NCBI GenBank assembly: GCA_024280035.1 | Contig: JAJRQV010000089.1 | Location: 1 to 60,452 of the forward strand | Reading direction: 5' to 3' | Length of the DNA stretch: 60,452 nucleotides | DNA from: Campylobacterales bacterium | GTDB taxonomy: Bacteria > Campylobacterota > Campylobacteria > Campylobacterales > Sulfurimonadaceae | Part shown: piece by piece, positions 34,655-41,885 of the stretch | How the letters are laid out: each line of letters opens with the position of its first letter | How positions within the stretch are numbered: the first letter of the stretch is position 1 | Program-made: the position numbers and the translations under genes | The notes under the pieces: generated by a model | Databases searched by the model: none | Told to the model about the DNA's origin: nothing | Seen by the model: the letters and a program-made list of their open reading frames with translations, nothing else

Positions 34655-35902
34655 TTAGTAACTGTGAGCGCCATGGGCACCAACAGCAATATTTAACTCA
34701 AGCATAAGTTGTTGAACATCTTTTTGTTCACCACCATAATATTTTGATTTATCTAATGAATATTCTAAACGTAAACGTGAAAATTCAAAGGGTTTGTACT
34801 CAACCATAGCCGTATACATATCTAAGTTTTTATCCCCAAGGTTATTTTTCATTAAAATATCATACCGTGCACCCATAGAGTAATTTTGATTAATATCATA
34901 AACTAACTGCGTGTACATCCCATCTTGACGAGCTGTTTTAATATTTTGTTCTCTGTTTCTGTACATATATTCACTCTGCCATGCTAAAGAGCGGTAACTG
35001 TCTAACTGGGTCTGAACAGTAAGGTCAGCAGCATAAATATCCGTATTTCCCTCAAGATTTTTCCCATGTATATAAGAGATCCCCGCAAGTACAGACGTAT
35101 CCTCTGTTACATCTACACTCGACTTTACATAAGTATTATAAAGATTATTTGTTTTAGCATAAGCAAAACTCTGCTCATTTGTTCCTTGCATTGCCTCTAC
35201 TCCAAGCATAAGGTAGGTATCTGTAGGCGCTACCCATTGAAGCTGAACACCCGGATCACTTAAGCCTTCTGGTCCAAAAAAACCACTATACACAATAGGC
35301 TGTTCACTAAATTCCCACGCATGTTGATGTTTTTCATTATAACGTCCAAAAGCAGACTTAAACTTACCTGCTTTAACCTTTAAGCCATAAGGTAAATCAC
35401 GCGTAGAAACATATGCCTCATCAATCTCAAAATCAGCCGCACGCATATGAAAAATAGCAAAAGCATCAAAATAGGGGTCAACAGCTGAATACATTGCAAC
35501 CTCAGCATAATTAAGATTAAATCCTCTATCTGGATTAAAAGGTATCTCTTTATTGGGGTCAGTATCTATAAAACCAGGAGTACTATACGCTGAGTAATCC
35601 ACATTATCAATGTTTCGTCCGACCGCAGATGAGTTAATAATCAGTGCAATATCAGGAAGGTAAGCATTTTGTGAAAAACTAGCATTCGCTGTTTGTGTCC
35701 CCTGCATCATACTCGTATCAAATCCACTACTTGCTATATTTTCGCTATATGGGCTTTTTTCTTCTTCAAGTTTATCTAAACGTTGGGTTAGTGCCTTAAT
35801 CATCTCGGATTGCTGTAGTAACTGCATTTTAAGGTCTTCTACCTCACTGGAAGCAAGTAATATAGAAGAGCAAAATGCAGATAAAATTAATATCTTTTTC
35901 AT
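34655..35902 (-). CDS. Coiled-coil outer-membrane porin linked to zinc uptake
   Basis: A 415-residue protein with a signal peptide, a short coiled coil (EVEDLKMQLLQQSEMIKAL, about 19-45) and a beta-barrel body, as in trimeric porins with a periplasmic or peptidoglycan-contacting stalk. Tyr/Asp-rich strands contain GLKVKAGKFKSAFGRYNEKH. The end, VGAHGAHSY, carries two His that could bind metal and differs from the usual terminal Phe. Its place directly before znuA/znuB suggests a zinc-specific entry route. It is not a TonB receptor: no plug domain or TonB box is seen. Confidence 0.7.
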   Translation of the reverse strand: MKKILILSAFCSSILLASSEVEDLKMQLLQQSEMIKALTQRLDKLEEEKSPYSENIASSGFDTSMMQGTQTANASFSQNAYLPDIALIINSSAVGRNIDNVDYSAYSTPGFIDTDPNKEIPFNPDRGFNLNYAEVAMYSAVDPYFDAFAIFHMRAADFEIDEAYVSTRDLPYGLKVKAGKFKSAFGRYNEKHQHAWEFSEQPIVYSGFFGPEGLSDPGVQLQWVAPTDTYLMLGVEAMQGTNEQSFAYAKTNNLYNTYVKSSVDVTEDTSVLAGISYIHGKNLEGNTDIYAADLTVQTQLDSYRSLAWQSEYMYRNREQNIKTARQDGMYTQLVYDINQNYSMGARYDILMKNNLGDKNLDMYTAMVEYKPFEFSRLRLEYSLDKSKYYGGEQKDVQQLMLELNIAVGAHGAHSY

Positions 35903-35945
35903 TTTTTTCCTAATTAGTAAAATATTTTTTATTTAAATAGTTAAG

Positions 35946-36015
35946 CTTACTTATCTTAAAAAAGAATCATTTTTCTCTAAAAATTTCGTCTATTGTAGTA
36001 GCTAAGATTCGTAAG
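35946..36015. promoter_or_regulatory. Imperfect inverted repeat upstream of the porin gene
   Basis: CTTACTTATCTTA (35946-35958) and TAAGATTCGTAAG (36003-36015) are inverted copies with 11 of 13 matches, 44 nt apart, filling most of the gap between the His/Cys gene and the porin gene. It could be a pair of operators or a long-range stem. Confidence 0.3.
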
Positions 36016-36017
36016 TA

Positions 36018-36284
36018 TTAAGAAAAAGAGGGAGGGGCGCGAGAAAGGGTATAAGAATAAACTAAGGCATTTTTATAACTGTTTTCAGTAATAAGTACCG
36101 TACTAAAGTAGGTTTCAAGTGTTTCAAGAGAGTAAGCGTGTAAATCTCCAGAGATATCAAGAGTGTGTTGAACCGTACAGACCAAACAGTTACTATTACT
36201 TAACCCATCATCATGATGGTGAAAACTTCCAAGAAGCGTTCCCATAACAATAAGCCCAAGAAAGAATAATTTGTACTTTTTCAT
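36018..36284 (-). CDS. Small exported His/Cys protein ahead of zinc uptake genes
   Basis: An 88-residue protein with an N-terminal hydrophobic segment (FFLGLIVMGTLLG) followed at once by FHHHDDG and then CLVCTVQHT, giving three His, two Asp and a CxxC in about 25 residues. This is a likely metal site in the periplasm. It reads in the same direction as the porin, ZnuA-like and ZnuB-like genes. TATAAT (36292-36297) sits very close to its start and overlaps TGTTATAAT, which resembles half of a Zur box. Function is unknown. Confidence 0.65.
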   Translation of the reverse strand: MKKYKLFFLGLIVMGTLLGSFHHHDDGLSNSNCLVCTVQHTLDISGDLHAYSLETLETYFSTVLITENSYKNALVYSYTLSRAPPSFS

Positions 36285-36319
36285 ACCAACATTATAACAA
36301 AAAGAGTATTACAGCGATG

Positions 36320-37468
36320 TTAAGAAAAATCTAATATAAAGCGTGTTCCTTCCTCTTTTTTTGATTCAACGCTTAGTTTTATTTCATATTCATCACATAT
36401 TTTTTTAACAATACTTAATCCCACTCCAAAACCACCTGCATACTCTGTTTGACGATTATATTTTTGAAAAATATTATCTATTTTGTCCTCTTCTATACCA
36501 ATACCATAATCTTTAATAATAAAAATACCTGATTTTAGGCTTATCTCAATCTTAGAATTCGCCATAGAATACTTAATCGCATTATTAATTAAATTCCCAA
36601 ATAACATAGAGAGTTTACTCTCATCAATCTGAAAATTATAATTTTTACTATCAAGCTCTATTTTTATCCCTTTACTCTCAGAAAGTTCTTTATAATAAGC
36701 AACTGATTTTTCTAAAATAGTTTTCACATTAACAGGTCGTGACACCTTAATTTGAGAAGTAAAATTGAGGTACGTTAAAGAACGATAAATATCAAAAAGT
36801 TGTTTGGTACTAATGGAGATATTTTTTAAAATCTTCTCATCATAGGTCTATTTTTTTATCGCACGTGACACTGACATAGACAGTGCAGTTATCGGAGTGT
36901 TAAGCTCATGCGTTGTGTCATGAATAAAGTCTTCAATATGCTGAATGTGTTGATGAATTGGTTTCATAAAAAGCTTTGAAAGTACAAAAGCAAGAAGACT
37001 CATAATGATTGTTCCAAAAAACATAACAAGCATAACACTCTGTTTTAATTTCTTTATTTCATCAAATAAAACCTTAGATTGTACTACTACATATTTAATC
37101 CCTAAATGTTCTTGCGGTGCTTGAGAAACTAAGACACAATAATCGCCTTTTGCAAAATATTCAGGTTTTGTAGGAAAAAAGTCTTCTGTTATTTTTCCAT
37201 AAACCACTTTATTATGGGTGTCAATAAAGGCAAGTGTAATCCCCTCTTCTTTACGAGGAGTATAGTTAAGATGCCCTTTTGTGGATGCTGCAATAATTTC
37301 ACTTGATATCCTGTCTGCCGTATGCTGATGTTTATAATAGTCATTACTTTTTAACATCGTCTCTTGAGCAGTATAGTACCAGTAGGCACTTAAAGATATA
37401 AAAGCAAAAGAGGAGACAATATACAGAAATAAAAAAGAGTAAAAAGACTTTCGCTCAACACTATTCAA
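36320..37468 (-). pseudogene. Sensor histidine kinase split by an in-frame TAG
   Basis: The N-terminal part (37468 down to 36851) has two membrane helices around a periplasmic domain (about 150 residues) and the H-box DTTHELNTPITALSMS. After ...SRAIKK the frame meets TAG at 36848-36850, then continues TYDEKILKNISISTKQLFD without shift into a full ATPase domain (NLINNAIKYS; DYGIGI; GVGLSIVKK). The paralogue at 59824-60452 has KKTLKNISISTKQLFDIY at the same place without a stop. The stop therefore separates dimerisation and catalytic domains. A TTG at 37468 (AAGGG 7 nt before) is the likely start, overlapping the regulator stop. The catalytic half could be re-initiated at an internal codon, but linked signalling would be lost unless the TAG is read through. 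Confidence 0.8.
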
Positions 37469-38117
37469 AACGGTACCCTTTTGCACGTACATTAATAATA
37501 TGTTCTTTTCCTAAAAGCTGTCTAAGATTTTTAATATAGGTGCGAATCGTATCATTTGTGGGCATTTCATCATATTCCCATAAATTTTGCAAAATCTCAT
37601 CTGTAGCAATAACACGATTTTTATTACGAATAAGATAGAGTAAAACCGAACTCTCTTTTGCACTTAAAGAGGTCATCTCATTATTAATAATCAGCTGACA
37701 TAACACCGGATTAAAAATAATATCTTCTTCAATTTCAATCTCTTCATCAATACTAAAGTGTCGCTTAATGTTTTCTATACGTGCACGCAACTCTTCAAGC
37801 TCAAAAGGTTTACGAAGAAAGTCATTTGCACCTACATTAAAAGCATCTTGAAGATATTTTAACTCTTGATGCGCAGTAATAAAGATAGTCGGTGTAGCAT
37901 CTGAAAACTCACGTAGATTCTTTAAGAGTTCTATTCCTGAAATACCAGGAACATTAATATCAAAAAGATACAGATCAAAGCTTTCATCTTCTGCTATTTG
38001 CAGTGCGGTAGCCGAATCAAAACAGTGTTTAACCTCACAATCGCTTAGGGTCTCTAATAAAAAGTCTTTTACAATATTACTAATAACAGGGTCATCTTCA
38101 AGGAATAATATTTTCAT
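37461..38117 (-). CDS. OmpR-family response regulator
   Basis: A 218-residue regulator with receiver (LFLEDDPVIS; phospho-acceptor Asp in LYLFDINVPG; Lys in RKPFELEEL) and C-terminal winged helix (LSAKESSVLLYLIRNKNR; TIRTYIKNLRQLLG; VRAKGYRFE). The ATG at 38117 begins the conserved KILFLEDD; the upstream TTG gives six extra residues. GGAG lies unusually close to the ATG, and TATAAT (38129-38124) only 6 nt upstream of it, so the mRNA may be nearly leaderless. Weak matches to the paired TCACA boxes upstream suggest autoregulation. It is the only complete OmpR-type regulator in the window and so a candidate controller of the metal regulon; an alternative is the unseen partner of the kinase at the right edge. 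Confidence 0.9.
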   Translation of the reverse strand: MKILFLEDDPVISNIVKDFLLETLSDCEVKHCFDSATALQIAEDESFDLYLFDINVPGISGIELLKNLREFSDATPTIFITAHQELKYLQDAFNVGANDFLRKPFELEELRARIENIKRHFSIDEEIEIEEDIIFNPVLCQLIINNEMTSLSAKESSVLLYLIRNKNRVIATDEILQNLWEYDEMPTNDTIRTYIKNLRQLLGKEHIINVRAKGYRFE

Positions 38118-38123
38118 TCTCCT

Positions 38124-38155
38124 ATTATAGTGCAAAAGTGTATAGCCTCTGTGGA
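38124..38155 (-). promoter_or_regulatory. Weak paired-box promoter of the response regulator gene
   Basis: TCCACA (38155-38150), 5 nt, TATACA (38144-38139), 9 nt, TATAAT (38129-38124). The spacing equals that of the nine stronger sites, but the second box matches TTCACA at only four of six bases. Possible autoregulation. Confidence 0.3.
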
Positions 38156-38217
38156 GTAAGACTTTCTTTTGATATTAATTTGATTCTAAAACCCTATAAT
38201 ACAATCAAAGGAACCTT

Positions 38218-38628
38218 ATGAAAACTCTATTATTCACACTATTTGCTCTGTTAAGCTTCACTGCATCTGTACAAGCAGACACTTCAGGCGAAGCACTTTT
38301 TGATGCCAAATGTGCAAGCTGTCATATCAAAGTCATACCCCAAGACACCTCTTCACTTATTGCACCACCGATTATAGGTGTTATGCGACATGTAAATATG
38401 ACCTATCCTTCACAAAAAGAAGCTGTTAAATTCATATCAGCTTATGCTATGCACCCTCAGGTTAATAAGGCAGTTTGTCAAAGTCAAAAAATTAAACGTT
38501 TTGGTCTTATGCCTTCTCAAAAAGGAAACCTCAGCGAAGAAGATCTCCACTCCATCTCAGTATGGTTAGTTAAGAATTATCTCTCTTCACCTCCTAAACA
38601 AACAGGTTCAAAAAGCTGTAATAACTAA
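38218..38628 (+). CDS. Periplasmic class I cytochrome c
   Basis: A 136-residue protein with signal peptide (MKTLLFTLFALLSFTASVQA), one heme site CASCH near residue 33 and a probable axial Met in FGLMPSQKGNLSEEDL, the usual order for small mono-heme cytochromes. It would carry electrons in the periplasm. It is divergent from the response regulator, with TATAAT near 38195 as a likely -10. The tail has extra Cys (AVCQ; KSCNN) that are not heme sites. Confidence 0.85.
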   Translation: MKTLLFTLFALLSFTASVQADTSGEALFDAKCASCHIKVIPQDTSSLIAPPIIGVMRHVNMTYPSQKEAVKFISAYAMHPQVNKAVCQSQKIKRFGLMPSQKGNLSEEDLHSISVWLVKNYLSSPPKQTGSKSCNN

Positions 38629-38633
38629 ACCTT

Positions 38634-38846
38634 TTAGCAAGAGCAGTTTTTCTTCTCTTGCATCGGTGGGCAAACGACACTCCCATAAGAGCAAAACACA
38701 CAACAATCTCCCTTAAGTGGTTTTAAAATCTCTTTACAAGCCTTACATTCATAAAACCATTGACAAGCATCTGTAGGCATGGTCTCTTCTTTTTTGTACC
38801 CACATTTTGGACAGCATAGAGTTGATTGTAAAATTATTGTACTCAT
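38634..38846 (-). CDS. GDCCVxC-domain small Cys-rich protein
   Basis: A 70-residue protein with CCPKC, CKAC and the signature GDCCVFCSYG, then VVCPP and CSC. The first two Cys pairs suggest a zinc ribbon. This matches the family named GDCCVxC-domain (seleno)protein, in which the first Cys of the pair is selenocysteine in some species; here it is Cys. These proteins occur beside mercury, arsenic and copper resistance genes. Its ATG overlaps the copA stop (ATGA), so it is made with CopA under the same promoter. A thiol-based metal-handling or redox role is inferred. Confidence 0.8.
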   Translation of the reverse strand: MSTIILQSTLCCPKCGYKKEETMPTDACQWFYECKACKEILKPLKGDCCVFCSYGSVVCPPMQEKKNCSC

Positions 38847-40957
38847 ATTTTAACTCCTTTAAGCCTTAAGGCATTCGTTATTACCGATACAGAAGAGAAA
38901 CTCATCGCAGCCGCAGCAAAGATTGGACTCAATAAGATACCAAAAAATGGGAAGAGTACACCTGCTGCAATAGGAACACCTAAGATATTATAAATAAAGG
39001 CAAAAAAGAGATTTTGTTTTATATTTTTCATGCTTGCCCTGCTTAAATCTTTGGCTCTTAGTATAGCACTTAAATCCCCTTTTATTAAGGTGACATCCGC
39101 ACTTTGCATGGCAATATCTGTTCCCGTTCCCATTGCGATACCCACATCAGCAAGAGCTAATGCAGGGGCATCATTAATTCCATCTCCTGCCATCGCTACT
39201 ACATATCCTTTTTCTTGATACTCCCTAACCTTATCTGCTTTTTGTTCAGGTAAAACTTGAGCAACCACCTCATCTAAATTTAAAACCGAAGCAACCGCAT
39301 TCGCTGTATCTTGACTATCTCCTGTAAGCATAACTACCTTTGCCCCATCATCTTGTAAACCTTTTATCGCACTTGCCGCACTCTCTTTTATAGGGTCATT
39401 AACGGCTAAAATACCAATTAACTCATTTTCTTCAGCAAGATATATTACCGTGTTAGCCTGCATCTTTAAGACATCTGCTGTAGCTTTAAAATTTTCAGTA
39501 CTAATATTTCGCTCTTGCATTAAGGTATCATTTCCTAAAAGATAAAGCTTATTTAAGAAATTGGCTTGCACCCCTTTTCCTGTGATTGAGACAAAATCTT
39601 GACTCGGTCTTAATTCTAATTTTCTATTTTTTGCCTCATTCATAACAGCAAGTGCCAAAGGGTGTTCTCTCCCTCTTTCTAAGCTTGCCGCAATAGATAA
39701 AAACCTATCTTCATCTTTATCTGTAATTATAGAATGTAAACGTGGCTTACCTTCTGTTATCGTACCTGTCTTATCAATCACAAAAATATTAACCTTTTCT
39801 AAAGACTCAATAGCCTGTGCATTTTTAAATAAAACACCCATTTTCGCCCCTCTTCCTGTTGCTACCATAATAGACATCGGCGTGGCAAGCCCTAAGGCAC
39901 AAGGACAGGCAATAATTAAAACAGCAACCGCATTAATAAGCGCATATGCCATAGAGGGTTCAGGTCCAAAAATGGACCAGACTATAAAGGTAAGAATGGA
40001 GATAAAAATAACAATAGGAACAAAATAACCAGAAACACTGTCTGCAAGTTTCTGTATAGGTGCTCGAGAGCGTTGTGCCGCAGAAACCATCTCTATAATA
40101 CGCGATAACATCGTATCTTTTCCTATCTTTTCAACTTGCATAATAAAAGAACCCGTAGTATTTAGTGTCGCTCCAATAAGTTTATCGTTAACACTCTTTG
40201 ATACGGGAATAGCTTCTCCTGTAATCATAGACTCATTTATTCGTGAGTTACCCTCACTAATTCGACCATCCAAAGGTACTTTCTCTCCAGGTTTTACCCG
40301 CAAAAAATCACCAACTTTTACCTTATCTATATCAATAAGTTTTTCTTCATTATTGTTTACAACAAGGGTTGCTTTTTGTGCAGAGAGATCTAAAAGGGAC
40401 TTTATTGCCTCTCCTGTTTGACTCCGTGCGCGAAGTTCTAAAACTTGACCTAAAAGAATAAGGGTAACAATAGTTCCTGCTGCTTCAAAATAGAGACCAA
40501 CTTCTCCATTTTCCAAACGAAAAGTAGAGGGAAAAATATCTGGAAGAAATAGAGCAACAAGGCTGTATCCATAAGCCACGCTAACGCCTAACCCAATAAG
40601 TGTAAACATATTCAAGTGCCCTGTTTTAATAGAAGCAATAAATTTTGTATAAAAAGGAAATGCAGCATAGGTACATATTGGTGTAGCAAGAATAAATTCT
40701 AATAAACCCTTATATTCAGAACCAATAAATACTGAGATAGGTTTTGAGGGGAACATATCTCCCATTACAATAATGAGCAGAGGAATGGTTAAAACAAGAG
40801 AAAGAATAAAACGGTTTCTCATATTAATATATTCTGGGTTAGCACTCTCTTCATTACTTATTTTTGCTAACTCCAGAGCCATTCCACACTTCGGACAGTC
40901 TCCAGGTTCGTTTTTAAGTACTTCGGGATGCATTGGACACGTATAAAGAGTATTCAT
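38843..40957 (-). CDS. copA: Copper-exporting P1B-type ATPase
   Basis: A 704-residue heavy-metal ATPase. The N-terminus carries a short metal-binding motif YTCPMHPEV...GDCPKCGMALE in place of the usual CxxC ferredoxin-like domain. Further on are the membrane CPC site (ACPCALGLATP, near 352), DKTGT with the phosphorylated Asp near 395, HP motif (REHPLALAV) and GDGINDAP near 591. YN in the seventh helix and MSFSS in the eighth indicate the Cu(I) class. It pumps Cu(I) from the cytosol to the periplasm. It lies downstream of a canonical paired-box promoter (40997-41028) and is coupled to the GDCCVxC gene. Confidence 0.95.
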   Translation of the reverse strand: MNTLYTCPMHPEVLKNEPGDCPKCGMALELAKISNEESANPEYINMRNRFILSLVLTIPLLIIVMGDMFPSKPISVFIGSEYKGLLEFILATPICTYAAFPFYTKFIASIKTGHLNMFTLIGLGVSVAYGYSLVALFLPDIFPSTFRLENGEVGLYFEAAGTIVTLILLGQVLELRARSQTGEAIKSLLDLSAQKATLVVNNNEEKLIDIDKVKVGDFLRVKPGEKVPLDGRISEGNSRINESMITGEAIPVSKSVNDKLIGATLNTTGSFIMQVEKIGKDTMLSRIIEMVSAAQRSRAPIQKLADSVSGYFVPIVIFISILTFIVWSIFGPEPSMAYALINAVAVLIIACPCALGLATPMSIMVATGRGAKMGVLFKNAQAIESLEKVNIFVIDKTGTITEGKPRLHSIITDKDEDRFLSIAASLERGREHPLALAVMNEAKNRKLELRPSQDFVSITGKGVQANFLNKLYLLGNDTLMQERNISTENFKATADVLKMQANTVIYLAEENELIGILAVNDPIKESAASAIKGLQDDGAKVVMLTGDSQDTANAVASVLNLDEVVAQVLPEQKADKVREYQEKGYVVAMAGDGINDAPALALADVGIAMGTGTDIAMQSADVTLIKGDLSAILRAKDLSRASMKNIKQNLFFAFIYNILGVPIAAGVLFPFFGILLSPIFAAAAMSFSSVSVITNALRLKGVKI

Positions 40958-40996
40958 CTTGAGCCTCCATATATTATAAGTAGTACCGAATAATTA

Positions 40997-41028
40997 ATTG
41001 TATACCCTAACTGTGAAGACTTCGTGAA
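40997..41028 (-). promoter_or_regulatory. Paired-box promoter of copA (metal regulon)
   Basis: TTCACG (41028-41023), 5 nt, TTCACA (41017-41012), 9 nt, TACAAT (41002-40997). The -10 lies about 40 nt upstream of the copA ATG. Same geometry as eight other sites in the window. Confidence 0.8.
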
Positions 41029-41082
41029 AATTAAAATGAGAGAATTTTTATTTTTGTATAAAAAATAGTTTTTAGGTAAAAG

Positions 41083-41104
41083 AACCCCTCTTTTTTAAAG
41101 GGTT
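41083..41104 (-). terminator. Terminator hairpin after the TPR gene
   Basis: AACCC (41083-41087) pairs with GGGTT (41100-41104), with an additional A/T-rich partial extension into the loop. It lies directly after the stop at 41106 and is followed on the minus strand by CTTTTACC. Confidence 0.4.
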
Positions 41105-41105
41105 T

Positions 41106-41705
41106 TTATTGATTTAAATAGGCTCTTGCTTTGGTATCGGCAGGGTCTAAAATAATAATATCTTGATACACACCCAAGGCAAGTTTATCTTGTTTTGTAT
41201 CTACATAGACTTGAGCTAACTGTCCTAAAAAGTAAATATCCGTTGGATAAGAGGCTAACATCTTATAAATTATCTTCAGTGACTGCTTATACTCTTTGAG
41301 AGCATTAAGAGAAACAACCAGATAAGAATTAGCATAATAATTATACAAATCATCTTGTAAAATATCATAAATCATACGTGTAGCATCATTATGTTTTCCC
41401 ATTGCCTGATAGACCTGAATAAGCCCTAGTTTTGCCTCCACAGAAGTAGACACAAGGCTAATGGCTGTCTCATAATGTAAGATAGCATTTGTGTAGTTTT
41501 TATTCATATAAAAGAGCCATGCCAGACGAAAATTAGGAGTATATGCCTTTGGATACTTCTCATAAACTAATGTTAGCACCTTAATTGCATCCGTATAGTT
41601 TTGCATCTTCTCATAATTATAAGAGTCATAATAAGCCTGTTTAATAAAGTCTGAACTCGTAGCACTAAGATTCAAACTCAAAAATAATAAAATAATAAAA
41701 CGCAT
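41106..41705 (-). CDS. Exported TPR protein, last gene of the PqqD/ATP-grasp operon
   Basis: A 199-residue protein with a signal peptide (MRFIILLFLSLNLSA) and about four TPR units spread over the rest (YTDAIKVLTLVYEKYPKAY; YTNAILHYETAISL; DPADTKARAYLNQ). It is likely a periplasmic scaffold. Its ATG follows the stop of the 59-residue ORF with no gap, and the AAGGAG serving it lies inside that ORF, so the two are translationally coupled. No specific function is recognised. Confidence 0.75.
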   Translation of the reverse strand: MRFIILLFLSLNLSATSSDFIKQAYYDSYNYEKMQNYTDAIKVLTLVYEKYPKAYTPNFRLAWLFYMNKNYTNAILHYETAISLVSTSVEAKLGLIQVYQAMGKHNDATRMIYDILQDDLYNYYANSYLVVSLNALKEYKQSLKIIYKMLASYPTDIYFLGQLAQVYVDTKQDKLALGVYQDIIILDPADTKARAYLNQ

Positions 41706-41885
41706 CTATACTCCTTGGAAAATGTAGTTTAAAAATGAAGAAAGGTCATGCCCTAAAATATAACCTACAGAAGAAGGGCTCTTTTTACCCAGTAGAGTAA
41801 AGCCCTTATCCTCACACGCTAATATATTTTGTAAAGAACTATTTTGAAAATTGAGTTCTACAAAACATCTTAAAAAATTTATCAT
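41706..41885 (-). CDS. 59-residue ORF filling the gap in the PqqD/ATP-grasp operon
   Basis: ATG at 41885 overlaps the TGA of the transporter-peptidase gene (ATGA), and the stop TAG (41706-41708) abuts the ATG of the TPR gene. The product begins MINFLRCFVELNFQNSS and continues ILACEDKGFTLLGKK, with SSVGYILGHDLSSFLNYIF near the end. Two Cys, many Ser, Gly and aromatic residues. No homologue is recognised. Perfect packing between two coupled genes argues that it is translated. It could be a small subunit, an adaptor or the precursor peptide of a modification pathway encoded upstream. Confidence 0.6.
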   Translation of the reverse strand: MINFLRCFVELNFQNSSLQNILACEDKGFTLLGKKSPSSVGYILGHDLSSFLNYIFQGV

